64,000 nucleotides of DNA from Kaistia algarum (GCF_026343945.1 NZ_JAPKNJ010000001.1:186001-250000); one strand, 5' to 3'. Shown: positions 25,801 through 34,825, numbered from the stretch's first letter. A program made the numbers and translations. The notes: generated from the sequence alone by a model not told the origin.

Positions 25801-26777
25801 CTCTGTTTCACCCGGTTGAGCGCCTTCACATAGATGTTGGCGAGGCCGAAGACGGTCACGAAGAGGATGATGGCGAGCGCCGAGGAATAGCCGGTGCGCC
25901 AGCTTTCGAAGGCCTGTCGCTTCAGCGTGATCGACACGACCTCGGTGGTCGAGCCGGGTCCGCCGCCGGTCAGGAGATTGACCATGTCGAACATCTTGAA
26001 GTTCTCGATGCCGCGAAAGAGCACGGCGAGCATGATGAAGGGCAGCGCCATCGGCACCGTGATCGACCAGAACTGGCGCCAGGGCGAGGCGCGGTCGACC
26101 TCGGCTGCCTCGTAGATGTAATCGGGGATCGAGCGCAGCCCGGCGAGGCAGATCAGCATGACGTAGGGCGTCCACATCCAGGCATCGACGATCACGATCG
26201 CCCAGGGCGACAGCGTGACGGAGCCGAGCATCTGGAAGGACGACGGATCAATGCCGGTCAGGAACGAGACGCCGTAATTGAACAGGCCACTCTGCGGCTG
26301 GTAGAGAAACGTCCAGAAATTGCCGATGACGGCGGGCGACAGCATCATCGGGATCAGGATCACCGTCGTCCAGATTCCATGGCCGCGGAACTTCTTGTCG
26401 ATGAGCCAGGCCAGGCCGAAGCCGAGCACCGTTTCGACGACGATCGTCCAGACGACGAAATGGGCTGTCGTCTGCATCGCGAGCCAGACGTCGCTGTCCG
26501 TCAGTATCTTTTGATACCATTGCAGACCGACCATCTTCACGTCCGCATTCGGCTTGTTGGCGCGGTAGTTCGTGAAGGAAAGGTAGATCGTCCAGATCAG
26601 CGGGAAGATATTGATGGCGAGGAGCAGCAGGATGGTCGGTCCGATGAAGAACCAGGCGATGGCCCGATCCGACAGGCCCCGGATCGGCTTCGCCACGCCA
26701 TCCGGCGTCACTCGCGCGGCCCGGTCGGCCAGCTTCAGAGAGGTCGAGGCTTCGCTCATCGAATGGGGATCCGGCAT
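25797..26777 (-). CDS. ABC transporter permease, MalF-like (GlpP-like)
   Basis: This gene encodes a permease of up to 326 residues with six hydrophobic segments. The EAA motif is YEAAEVDRASPWRQFWSITVP near residues 220-240, and the LTGGGPGSTTEVVS segment is typical of sugar permeases. The start could be the ATG at 26777 or the one at 26759; neither has a strong ribosome-binding site. A 120-bp spacer with stacked hairpins separates it from the binding-protein gene upstream, which may reduce permease expression relative to the binding protein. Confidence 0.92.
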   Translation of the reverse strand: MPDPHSMSEASTSLKLADRAARVTPDGVAKPIRGLSDRAIAWFFIGPTILLLLAINIFPLIWTIYLSFTNYRANKPNADVKMVGLQWYQKILTDSDVWLAMQTTAHFVVWTIVVETVLGFGLAWLIDKKFRGHGIWTTVILIPMMLSPAVIGNFWTFLYQPQSGLFNYGVSFLTGIDPSSFQMLGSVTLSPWAIVIVDAWMWTPYVMLICLAGLRSIPDYIYEAAEVDRASPWRQFWSITVPMALPFIMLAVLFRGIENFKMFDMVNLLTGGGPGSTTEVVSITLKRQAFESWRTGYSSALAIILFVTVFGLANIYVKALNRVKQR

Positions 26778-26815
26778 CGTCAGTCCGCGGCTGCAGGCGG
26801 GGCCGTCCTAGCGGA

Positions 26816-26879
26816 CCATGCCGCCTGGGGGAGGCCCCCTCTTCCGAAGTCTCCGGGAGGCAAGCCCCCCGGAGCATGG
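26816..26879 (-). repeat. Nested hairpins between binding-protein and permease genes
   Basis: The spacer carries an outer CCATG...CATGG pair (26816-26820 and 26875-26879) enclosing two GC-rich hairpins. One has arms CTCCGGG and CCCGGAG around 26851-26874; the other has GGGGG and CCCCC arms from 26827. There is no T-run. REP/BIME-type structures in this position in malEFG-like operons stabilise the upstream binding-protein message and damp permease expression; that role is inferred here. Confidence 0.6.
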
Positions 26880-26897
26880 CGCCAGTCGCGCCGGCTT

Positions 26898-28229
26898 CTA
26901 CAGTTTGCCTTCGTCCTCGAAGACCTGCGTCCAGTCGGCGACGAGCTTGTCGAGCGCCTCCTGAGCCGTGCCCTGATCGGCGATGACGTAGTCGGAGACG
27001 CGCTTCTGCATGGCCTGGAGCAGCTGGGCGTAGACCGGCTCCGCCCAGAAATCCTTCACGATGGCCATGGATTCGAGGAAGGTCGATGCATAGGGCGCGC
27101 TCTTCACGAAGTCTGGCGCTTCCAGCACGGACTTGGCGCAGGAATAGCCGCCAAGCGACCACCATTTCGCCTGCACCTCGGGTTTCACGAACCACTTGAT
27201 GTAGGAGAGCGCGTCGTCCCGCTTGTCCGAATAGGACACGACGGAGATACCCTGGCCGCCGAGCTGGGCGAAGTGCTTCTTCTCGGCCGGATTGGTAAAG
27301 AAGCCGATCTTGTCGCCACCGACATTCGGGTCCTTGTAGAGCCCCGGCCAGGTAAAGGCGAAGTTCATCTGCATCGCCACCTGGCCCGACTTGAAGGCGT
27401 CGGCATCCTCGGCCATGTACCAGTTCGAGGCGCCGGGAGGCGTGCAGCAATTATAGAGGCTCTTGTAGAACTCCAGACCTTTCGCTGCCTCGGGCGAATT
27501 CACGAAGCCCTGCATGTCGTAGGGCTTGTCGGGGTTCTGGTATTCGAAGCCCCAGTCATAGAGGACGTTGGTGACGCCCATCGTGATGCCTTCCGAGCCG
27601 CGCTCGGTATAGATGGCGGCGCCGTAAACCTTCTTGCCGTCGATCTCGCGGCCCTGGAAGAACTCGGCAATCTGCTTCAGCTGGTCGTAGGTCTTGGGCG
27701 CGTCGAGATCCCAGCCGTATTTCTCCTTGAATTCCTTCTGCAGTTCCGGCTTCGAGAACCAGTCCTTGCGATAGGTCCAGCCGACGACATCGCCCATCGC
27801 CGGCAGCGCCCAGTAATTCGGCGTGTTCTTCGGCCATTCGGCATAGCCGACCACGGTGGCCGGCAGGAAGTCATCCATCGAGATGTTGTTCTTCTCGAAG
27901 AAGTCGTTCAGCTTGACGTAGTGACCATTCTCCGCCGCGCCGCCGATCCACTGGCTGTCGCCGATGATCAGATCGCACAGTTTGCCCTTCGAGTTGAGCT
28001 CGTTGAGGAAGCGGTCCGCATAGCTCGTCCACGGGACGAACTCGAACTTCATGTCGATGCCGGATTCCTTGGTGAAATCCTTCGACAGCTCAACCAATGC
28101 ATTGGCCGGATCCCAGGCCGCCCAGCAAAGTGTGAGCGACTTGTCCGCCGCATGGGCGGCGCCAACCGGCGCTCCGGCCGCAATAGCTGCGGCGCCGAGC
28201 GCGGCGGCGATCGTCAGAAGCTTCCTCAT
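26898..28229 (-). CDS. ABC transporter substrate-binding protein of the Dha-linked importer
   Basis: This gene encodes a 443-residue periplasmic binding protein (family 1). The ATG at 28229 is preceded by GGGAGGGA, and a 27-residue signal peptide ends AAHAAD. The mature sequence begins LTLCWAAWDPANALVELSKD and contains several Cys residues, including a CC pair in SLYNCCTPPGAS. It is the promoter-proximal gene of a run that continues through the permeases, ATPases and DhaLM-HPr-EI-DhaK. The ligand is not provable from sequence; context suggests a polyol or dihydroxyacetone-yielding sugar. Confidence 0.93.
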   Translation of the reverse strand: MRKLLTIAAALGAAAIAAGAPVGAAHAADKSLTLCWAAWDPANALVELSKDFTKESGIDMKFEFVPWTSYADRFLNELNSKGKLCDLIIGDSQWIGGAAENGHYVKLNDFFEKNNISMDDFLPATVVGYAEWPKNTPNYWALPAMGDVVGWTYRKDWFSKPELQKEFKEKYGWDLDAPKTYDQLKQIAEFFQGREIDGKKVYGAAIYTERGSEGITMGVTNVLYDWGFEYQNPDKPYDMQGFVNSPEAAKGLEFYKSLYNCCTPPGASNWYMAEDADAFKSGQVAMQMNFAFTWPGLYKDPNVGGDKIGFFTNPAEKKHFAQLGGQGISVVSYSDKRDDALSYIKWFVKPEVQAKWWSLGGYSCAKSVLEAPDFVKSAPYASTFLESMAIVKDFWAEPVYAQLLQAMQKRVSDYVIADQGTAQEALDKLVADWTQVFEDEGKL

Positions 28230-28357
28230 GAGTCCCTCCCGGAAATGCCCATGCCGAGACATCGCGCAAAGGACCGCGCGTCCGCGTGAATCGCCTCCTC
28301 CGGCAATCCTGGGCAGGTGAATGGAAAATCCCTCCGGCGCCGGTTCATTCCGGCGTC

Positions 28358-28454
28358 TGTTTAGTGATTATGTTTAGTGATAGCCATTTTACTAAACAAA
28401 GCAATGGCCTATTTCTGCCATTTTGTGCTGCAGTGCGATGGTCATTTCACTAAA
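28358..28454. promoter_or_regulatory. TTTAGTGA/TCACTAAA operator cluster upstream of the ABC-Dha operon
   Basis: There are four half-sites in the A/T-rich gap upstream of the binding-protein gene. Direct TGTTTAGTGA copies lie at 28358-28367 and 28371-28380. An inverted copy, ACTAAACA, lies at 28391-28398, and TTTCACTAAA at 28445-28454. Copies two and three form a perfect TGTTTAGT-N12-ACTAAACA palindrome. The LacI-family regulator at 30847-31872 is the nearest candidate binder, although the sites are longer-spaced than classical LacI operators. Confidence 0.5.
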
Positions 28455-28467
28455 TTTTGTGCGCAGC

Positions 28468-28490
28468 AAAAAGGGCGCCGAAGCGCCCCT
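28468..28490 (-). terminator. Intrinsic terminator of the dehydrogenase operon
   Basis: On the minus strand GGGCGC-TTCG-GCGCCC is a perfect 6-bp stem closed by a UUCG tetraloop and followed by five T residues. It sits 43 bp past the stop of the Gfo/Idh gene and terminates that operon before the ABC-Dha promoter region. Confidence 0.85.
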
Positions 28491-28532
28491 TTCCTTTTGG
28501 CAAAGCCTTTCGGCATCGGCAGACGCCTATGT

Positions 28533-29705
28533 TCAGGCCTTGGTCCAGACGTTCCCCCCCTCGGAGGATTTCACCGCGGCATCGATGAACCGCATGCCCT
28601 TGAGCCCGTCCTCGACCGTCGGGAAAATCACGTCGGCATCCACGGCCTTGCCGGAACGGGCGGCGACGATCGCTCGTGCCGCTTCCGTGTAGATGTTGGC
28701 GAAGCCTTCGAGATAGCCCTCCGGGTGACCGCCCGGAACCCGCGTGACGCGGGCCGCCTCCGGCCAGGCGCCGGCACCGCCGCGGGTCAGCAACTGCTTC
28801 GGTTCGCCGAATTTGGTGAACCAGAGATAGTTCGGGTCGGCCTGCGTCCATTCCAGCCCGCCCTTGGTGCCATAGACACGCAGCTTCAGGCCGTTCTCGT
28901 TGCCGACCGCGACCTGGCTCGCCCAAATCATCCCGCGAGCGCCGCCCTTCCAGCGCAGCAGGATCTGCACGTCATCGTCGAGCAAGCGCCCGGGAACGAA
29001 GGTCGTGAGCTGGGCGAGAAGCTGGTCGAGTTCGAGCCCCGATACGAAGCAGGCGAGGTTGTAGGCGTGCGTGCCGATATCGCCGATGCAGCCGCCGGCG
29101 CCCGAACGCTTCGGGTCGGTCCGCCACTCGGCCTGCTTGGAGCCGGACGCCTCGGCCTTTTCCGTCAGCCAGTCCTGCGGATACTCGGCCTGGACGAGAC
29201 GGATCTCGCCCAACTCTCCCGCCTCGACCATGGCCCGCGCCTGCCGGATCATCGGATAACCGGTGTAATTGTGAGTCACGGCAAAGACTTTGCCGGACTT
29301 CTTCACCAGCGACACGAGTTCCTCGGCCTCGGCGACGGTTGTCGTCAGCGGCTTGTCGCAGATGACGTGGATGCCGGCTTCGAGAAACGCCTTCGCCGCC
29401 GGGGCATGCATATGATTCGGCGTCACGATCGCCACCGCCTCGATGCCGTCGGAGCGCGCCGCCTCGGCCTTCGCCATTTCGGCGAAGGAGCCATAGGAGC
29501 GGTCCGGCGCAATACCGATATCGGCCGCCGAGGCCTTTGCCTTTTCCGGCTCGGCCGAGAGCGCGCCGGCCACCAGTTCATATTGATCGTCGATGCGCGA
29601 CGCGATCCGGTGGACGGCGCCGATAAAGGCCCCCCGCCCGCCGCCGACCATGCCGAGGCGAATCCGCCCAGCAGCCGCCTCTTCCTTGCTGCCTTCGATA
29701 GCCAT
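28533..29705 (-). CDS. Gfo/Idh/MocA-family oxidoreductase
   Basis: This 390-residue NAD(P)-dependent sugar or polyol dehydrogenase has a Rossmann fold starting at LGMVGGGRGAFIG (about residues 17-29). The catalytic-type motif is DKP in HVICDKPLTTT, and the C-terminal domain has GGCIGDIGTHAYNLACF. The ATG at 29705 is preceded by a GGAAC/AAGGAA region and follows the TIM-barrel gene by 17 bp. Together with the isomerase it probably converts the imported polyol or sugar to a ketose that feeds dihydroxyacetone formation; the pathway is inferred. Confidence 0.92.
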   Translation of the reverse strand: MAIEGSKEEAAAGRIRLGMVGGGRGAFIGAVHRIASRIDDQYELVAGALSAEPEKAKASAADIGIAPDRSYGSFAEMAKAEAARSDGIEAVAIVTPNHMHAPAAKAFLEAGIHVICDKPLTTTVAEAEELVSLVKKSGKVFAVTHNYTGYPMIRQARAMVEAGELGEIRLVQAEYPQDWLTEKAEASGSKQAEWRTDPKRSGAGGCIGDIGTHAYNLACFVSGLELDQLLAQLTTFVPGRLLDDDVQILLRWKGGARGMIWASQVAVGNENGLKLRVYGTKGGLEWTQADPNYLWFTKFGEPKQLLTRGGAGAWPEAARVTRVPGGHPEGYLEGFANIYTEAARAIVAARSGKAVDADVIFPTVEDGLKGMRFIDAAVKSSEGGNVWTKA

Positions 29706-29722
29706 CGGTTCTGTTCCTTTCT

Positions 29723-30778
29723 TCACGCAATACCGAGGATACGGCGGTTGGCCGCCGCGTCGGTGCCTGCGTCGGCGAAATCGTCGAAAGCCCGCTCGGT
29801 GACGCGGATGATATGCGCCGCGATGAACTCGGCGCCCTCGCGCGCGCCATCTTCGGGATGCTTCAGCGCGCATTCCCATTCGAGCACGGCCCAGCTGCCA
29901 TAGTCATAGGCGGTGAGCTTGGAGAAGATCGCGCCGAAATCGACCTGACCGTCGCCGAGCGAACGGAAGCGGCCGGCGCGGTTGACCCAGCTCTGATAGC
30001 CGCCATAGACGCCCTGGCGGCCGGTGGGGTTGAACTCGGCGTCCTTCACATGAAACGCCTTGATGCGCTCGTGATAAATGTCGATGTAGTCGAGATAGTC
30101 GAGCTGCTGCAGCACGAAGTGCGAGGGATCGTAGAGCAGATTGGCGCGCGGATGGTTCTTCACCTCGGCGAGGAACATCTCGAAGGTGATGCCGTCATGG
30201 AGATCCTCGCTCGGATGGATCTCATAGGCGACATCGACGCCGTTCTCCTCAAACACATCCAGGATCGGCGTCCAGCGGCGGCCGAGTTCAGCGAACGCCT
30301 CCTCGACCAGGCCGGCCGGACGCTGCGGGAACGGATAGAGGAATGGCCAGGCGAGCGCGCCGGAGAAGGTCGGATGCGCCTTGAGGCCGAGATTCTTCGA
30401 TGCCCGGGCGCAGCGCTTCAGATGGTCGACCGCCCATTCCTGGCGGGCCGTCGGATTGCCGCGCACCGCCGGCACCGCGAAGCCGTCCATCAGCTCGTCA
30501 TAGACCGGATGAACGGCGACCAGCTGGCCGATGATATGCGAGGAAAGCTCGGTGATCGCCAGTCCATGGCTCGCGGCCGTGCCGGCGAGTTCGTCGCAGT
30601 AATCCTTGGAGTCTGACGCCTTGTTCAGATCGATCAGGCGGCTGTCCCAGGTCGGAATCTGGACGCCCTTATAGCCGAGCGAAGCGGCCCAGCCGCAGAT
30701 CGCGTCAAAGGAATTGAACGGCGCCGCGTCGCCCGCGAACTGGGCGAGGAAGATGGCGGGACCTTTGATCGTCTTCAT
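29723..30778 (-). CDS. Xylose isomerase-like TIM-barrel sugar isomerase/epimerase
   Basis: This 351-residue protein is of the AP-endonuclease-2/xylose-isomerase TIM-barrel superfamily (IolE/IolH/Hyi relatives). Metal-binding positions are visible: EIHPSED (Glu/His near 190), YDPSHFV (Asp/His near 220), HVKDAE (His/Asp near 245) and VLEWEC (Glu near 300). A strong AAGGAGGAA site precedes the ATG at 30778. It is transcribed with the downstream dehydrogenase, and the LacI gene lies 68 bp upstream on the same strand. Confidence 0.9.
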   Translation of the reverse strand: MKTIKGPAIFLAQFAGDAAPFNSFDAICGWAASLGYKGVQIPTWDSRLIDLNKASDSKDYCDELAGTAASHGLAITELSSHIIGQLVAVHPVYDELMDGFAVPAVRGNPTARQEWAVDHLKRCARASKNLGLKAHPTFSGALAWPFLYPFPQRPAGLVEEAFAELGRRWTPILDVFEENGVDVAYEIHPSEDLHDGITFEMFLAEVKNHPRANLLYDPSHFVLQQLDYLDYIDIYHERIKAFHVKDAEFNPTGRQGVYGGYQSWVNRAGRFRSLGDGQVDFGAIFSKLTAYDYGSWAVLEWECALKHPEDGAREGAEFIAAHIIRVTERAFDDFADAGTDAAANRRILGIA

Positions 30779-30846
30779 GTATTTCCTCCTTCAAGAACAA
30801 TGGCTTGTGTTTGTCGCCGGCAATTCTGCGGCGTGTCTCCTGGTCG

Positions 30847-31872
30847 TCACGGGACATTGTCCCGGACGAAGATATCGATGCGGATGCGCTCCTGGCCGGG
30901 CACGATCGGCACCGCCTCTCGAAGGGCAAGCAGGGTGCGCGCGGCGCTGCGCGCCATATGCCCAGGGTCCTGGTTGAGAATCGCGTCGATCGTCCCGCGG
31001 ACGAGATGGCGGCGATTGAACGGGGTCAGTTCATGCGCGATGAACACGATCTCCCGCGCCCGGCCGGATTCCTCCAGCGCCGCCACGATGCCCGGCGTTC
31101 CGGCCCCAACATTGTAAATGCCGACGAGATCGCCATGCTCGGCGAGAAGGGCGCGCCCAACATCGTGCACCTGCGCGTCATCGTCCCGCCCTTCCCGCAA
31201 AGGGAGCAGCATGAGGTCGGGATATTCGCGCGCGATCACCTGCTCGAAGCCATATTGGCGCTCGATATGGTCGCGCAGCGACAACGAGCCGGCGATCAGG
31301 CCGACCTTGCCGCTGCGATGGCCGAGGAAGCGGCCGAGCAGCGTCGCTGCGGTGCGTCCGGCGGCGTAATTGTCGATGCCGACGAAATGGGCGCGCTTGG
31401 TTCCGGGAAGGTCGGACACCAACGTGACGACAGGGACGCCACGCTCGACGATCCCGTTGACCGCCTCGCTGACGGCGGGGTGATCCAGCGCGACGACGGC
31501 GACGCCGTCAATATCCGCCGGCAGGCGCTCGAGCGCCGCAGCCAGCGCCTCCCCGTCAAAGACGTCGACATGAGTGACGGCGAGACGCACGCGCTCCTGC
31601 ACATAGCGATCGGCAGTCGAGCGGAATTCGGCCTCGAGCATGCGCATGAATTCGTTGGCGCCGGTCGGCAGAACGATTTCGAATCGATAGTCCCGCCCGC
31701 GGGCCAGCCGCGAAGCGAGGCGATCCGGCTGGTAGTTGAGCCTTTCGATCGCAGCTTGAACGCGCTCGATGGTACGGACATGAACGCCCGTCCTGCCATT
31801 CAGCACGCGATCCACGGTCGCGAGGCTCACGCCAGCCTCTCGCGCGACGTCTTGCAGCGTCGTCTTGGCCAC
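30847..31872 (-). CDS. LacI-family transcriptional regulator
   Basis: This gene encodes a 341-residue repressor. The LacI helix-turn-helix TLQDVAREAGVSLATVDRVL is at residues about 5-24, followed by the hinge-helix region and a periplasmic-binding-like effector domain (GIDNYAAGRTAATLLGRF, VGLIAGS). The GTG start at 31872 has a perfect GGAGGAA site and puts the HTH at the very N-terminus, so an upstream ATG extension is rejected. It heads the isomerase-dehydrogenase operon and probably controls it and possibly the ABC-Dha operon. A 247-bp gap separates it from divergent pepN. Confidence 0.93.
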   Translation of the reverse strand: MAKTTLQDVAREAGVSLATVDRVLNGRTGVHVRTIERVQAAIERLNYQPDRLASRLARGRDYRFEIVLPTGANEFMRMLEAEFRSTADRYVQERVRLAVTHVDVFDGEALAAALERLPADIDGVAVVALDHPAVSEAVNGIVERGVPVVTLVSDLPGTKRAHFVGIDNYAAGRTAATLLGRFLGHRSGKVGLIAGSLSLRDHIERQYGFEQVIAREYPDLMLLPLREGRDDDAQVHDVGRALLAEHGDLVGIYNVGAGTPGIVAALEESGRAREIVFIAHELTPFNRRHLVRGTIDAILNQDPGHMARSAARTLLALREAVPIVPGQERIRIDIFVRDNVP

Positions 31873-32119
31873 GAGAGTTCCTCCCGCGTGATGCAATAGC
31901 ATCAGAAAATGAGGTAGGCAACGCAAGCGGGAGCCGGAACGGCGTCCGCCATGGAGCACGGGCTCCGGAAGACGGATTGTCGATCGACGTTCTCCCGGAC
32001 GAATTCTGAACTGTGGCTATAGTCGTCCGCTAGTAGCGGTAGGCAGGGGGAGCCAATAGAAGATAGATAGGAACAGAACGAACCGGCAAACCAATGCCGG
32101 AGCTACCGGGAGACCGCCC

Positions 32120-34762
32120 ATGAAGAGCGAATCCGCGCCGTTCCGGCTGGAGGACTACCGCCCGCCCGCGTTCACGATCGACCGTGTCGACCTCGATTTC
32201 CGCCTTTCGCCTTCGGCAACCCGGGTCACGGCACGGCTGTCGATCCGTCCGAATACGGCCGATGCGGCTTCCGGCCGGCTCGAACTCGTGGGCGACGAAA
32301 TCCTGCTCAAGGGCCTGAAGCTGGACGGCCTCCCCCTGCCCGCTTCGCGGTTCACGGCGCTGCCGTCATCGCTCTCTGTTCGCGACGTTCCGAACACTCC
32401 ATTCGAGTTGGAGATCGAGACCGAGATCGACCCTTCCGCCAACACCAAGCTGATGGGCCTGTATCGGACCAACGGCAACTATTGCACGCAGTGCGAGGCG
32501 GAAGGCTTCCGACGGATCACCTATTTCCTCGACCGACCGGATGTGCTCGCCGTTTATACGACGCGCATCGAAGCCGAGAAGGCCGATGCGCCGATCCTGC
32601 TTGGCAACGGCAATCCCGGCGAGAGCGGCGACATTCCCGGCACGACCCGCCACTATGCAATCTGGCACGATCCGTTTCCCAAACCGTCCTACCTCTTCGC
32701 CCTCGTCGCCGGCGATCTTGGCGTCCTCACCGACAGATTTACGACCCGTTCCGGCAAGCCAGTCGAATTGCGCATTTATTGCGAGCACGGCAAGGAGGCC
32801 CGCTGCACCTATGCCATGGACGCGCTGAAGCGCTCCATGAAGTGGGATGAAGACGTCTTCGGACTCGAATACGACCTCGACATCTTCATCATCGTCGCCG
32901 TGTCGGATTTCAACATGGGGGCGATGGAGAACAAGGGTCTCAACATTTTCAACGACAAATACGTCCTTGCTGACCCCGATACGGCGAGCGACATCGACTA
33001 CGCCAATGTCGAGGGCGTGATCGCGCACGAATATTTCCACAACTGGACCGGCAATCGGATCACCTGCCGCGACTGGTTTCAGCTCTGCCTCAAGGAAGGC
33101 CTGACGGTCTTTCGCGACCAGGAATTCTCATCCGACATGCGCTCCCGTCCGGTGAAGCGCATCGCCGATGTCCGCACGCTGCAGGCGCGCCAGTTTCCCG
33201 AGGATGGAGGCCCCCTCGCCCATCCGGTTCGGCCTGAAATCTATCACGAAATCAGCAACTTCTACACGCCGACCGTTTATGAGAAGGGTGCGGAGGTCGT
33301 CCGCATGCTGAGAACGATCCTCGGGGCGGAGGGCTTCCGTCGCGGCATGGATCTCTATTTCGAGCGCCATGACGGCGACGCGGCGACGATCGAGGATTTT
33401 CTGGCCTGCTTCTCCGAAACGACCGGCTCGGATCTCGCGCAGTTCAAGCTCTGGTATTCCCAGGCCGGCACACCGCAGATCGTCGCCAAGGGGCATTATG
33501 ACGAGGCGTCGCGATCCTATCGGCTGACGCTCGCCCAGAACGTACCGCCGACCCCTGGCCAGCCCGTCAAGAAGTCGATGCACATTCCAGTGCGCTTCGG
33601 GCTGATCGGCCCCAATGGTGAGGATCTCGACTTCAGCACCGTCTCCGGCGGCAAGGTCGAGGGCGATGTCATCCACATGACGGAACCGGCCCAGACCTTC
33701 GTCTTCCACGAGGTGGCGGCGCGGCCGGTTCCCTCGCTCATGCGGGCGTTCTCGGCGCCGGTGCGACTGGCCATAGACCTGTCGTCCGACGATCTCCTGT
33801 TCCAGGTCCGCGCCGACAAGGATCCCTTCAATCGATGGCAGGCGGCGCAGACATTGGCGATGCGCGCCCTTGTCGCCGGCACATCGGACGCGGCACAGGG
33901 GCGTCATGTCCAGGTCGACCCGACCCTCGTCTCCGCGCTCGCCGAGATACTTGAAGACGAGACGCTCGAGCCGGCCTTCCGCGCACAGGTGCTGCAGATT
34001 CCAGGTGAATCGGACATCGCCCGGGAGATCGGCCAGGATGTCGATCCCGATGCCATCGCAACCGCCCGCCGCCAGCTTCGGCTCGGCGTGACGAGAGGCC
34101 TTGGTGCACGTCTCGCCGACCGATATCGCGCCTTTGACGATCACCGCCTCTACAGCCCCGACGCAGCCGACGCCGGACGCCGGGCGCTCCGCAATGTCCT
34201 GCTCGACCTCATGGTGGCTTCGGGCGCAGCCGATGCCATCGCAGCGGCGAGGCACCAATTCGAAACGGCGGACAACATGACCGACCGCCTCGCTGCGCTC
34301 TCGGCCGTTTCCGCCTCGGCTCTGGCCGAGCGCCGCCACATGCTGGAGGCGTTCTATGAGCGCTACCAGGGCGACGCTCTCGTGCTCGACAAATGGTTGA
34401 TGCTCGAAGCGACCGTCCCGGCGCTGGAGACGCTCGACCGCGTGAAGACGCTGCTCGTCCATCCAGCCTTTGCCCTTTCGAACCCCAATCGGGTGCGGGC
34501 TCTGGTAGGGGGCTTCTCCAGCTCCAATCCGACGCAGTTCAACCGCGCGGACGGCGCAGGCTTCGATTTCCTGGCCGATTTCGTGCTCGATCTGGATCGC
34601 CGCAACCCACAGACGGCCGCGCGATTGCTGATCGCCTTCCGGTCCTGGCGGGCGCTGGAACCCGTCAGACGGGGCCTAGCCGAGGCCCAGTTGCGGCGGA
34701 TCGCGGCTTCCGATCGCCTCTCGCCGGACACGCAGGACATCGTTACGCGCACGCTCGCCTGA
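32120..34762 (+). CDS. pepN: Aminopeptidase N (M1 family)
   Basis: This gene encodes an 880-residue zinc aminopeptidase, the normal length for bacterial PepN. The exopeptidase GAMEN motif is at about 266-270 and the zinc site HEYFHNW at 303-309, with the third ligand in LKEGLTVFRDQEF. It degrades cytosolic peptides from the N-terminus. The ATG at 32120 follows a CCGGGAG site. The intergenic region toward the LacI gene probably contains its promoter (TATAGT near 32015). It is followed by the PleC-like kinase in the same direction. Confidence 0.97.
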   Translation: MKSESAPFRLEDYRPPAFTIDRVDLDFRLSPSATRVTARLSIRPNTADAASGRLELVGDEILLKGLKLDGLPLPASRFTALPSSLSVRDVPNTPFELEIETEIDPSANTKLMGLYRTNGNYCTQCEAEGFRRITYFLDRPDVLAVYTTRIEAEKADAPILLGNGNPGESGDIPGTTRHYAIWHDPFPKPSYLFALVAGDLGVLTDRFTTRSGKPVELRIYCEHGKEARCTYAMDALKRSMKWDEDVFGLEYDLDIFIIVAVSDFNMGAMENKGLNIFNDKYVLADPDTASDIDYANVEGVIAHEYFHNWTGNRITCRDWFQLCLKEGLTVFRDQEFSSDMRSRPVKRIADVRTLQARQFPEDGGPLAHPVRPEIYHEISNFYTPTVYEKGAEVVRMLRTILGAEGFRRGMDLYFERHDGDAATIEDFLACFSETTGSDLAQFKLWYSQAGTPQIVAKGHYDEASRSYRLTLAQNVPPTPGQPVKKSMHIPVRFGLIGPNGEDLDFSTVSGGKVEGDVIHMTEPAQTFVFHEVAARPVPSLMRAFSAPVRLAIDLSSDDLLFQVRADKDPFNRWQAAQTLAMRALVAGTSDAAQGRHVQVDPTLVSALAEILEDETLEPAFRAQVLQIPGESDIAREIGQDVDPDAIATARRQLRLGVTRGLGARLADRYRAFDDHRLYSPDAADAGRRALRNVLLDLMVASGAADAIAAARHQFETADNMTDRLAALSAVSASALAERRHMLEAFYERYQGDALVLDKWLMLEATVPALETLDRVKTLLVHPAFALSNPNRVRALVGGFSSSNPTQFNRADGAGFDFLADFVLDLDRRNPQTAARLLIAFRSWRALEPVRRGLAEAQLRRIAASDRLSPDTQDIVTRTLA

Positions 34763-34797
34763 GCGCGCGCCGCATCAGCGGAGGCCCCGGCCGTTCG

Positions 34798-34825
34798 TTA
34801 ACGAATATGATTAACGAAACCCTAA
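34798..34825 (+). promoter_or_regulatory. Possible CtrA-type box upstream of the PleC-like kinase gene
   Basis: The 155-bp spacer has TTAA at 34798-34801 and 34811-34814, and then CTAA at 34822-34825. TTAA-N7-CTAA (34811-34825) differs by one base from the CtrA consensus TTAA-N7-TTAA. The first pair has N9 spacing and is less convincing. CtrA control of a pleC homologue would fit alphaproteobacterial cell-cycle circuits but is unproven. Confidence 0.35.

Noticed and set aside
26379..28289. 636-codon open frame antisense to the permease and binding-protein genes
   Set aside because: It crosses two real genes and the intergenic hairpins with no start context or recognisable domain.
34798..34814. 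TTAA-N9-TTAA pair considered as a CtrA site
   Set aside because: The 9-bp spacing does not match the 7-bp consensus; only the neighbouring TTAA-N7-CTAA is retained as a weak candidate.
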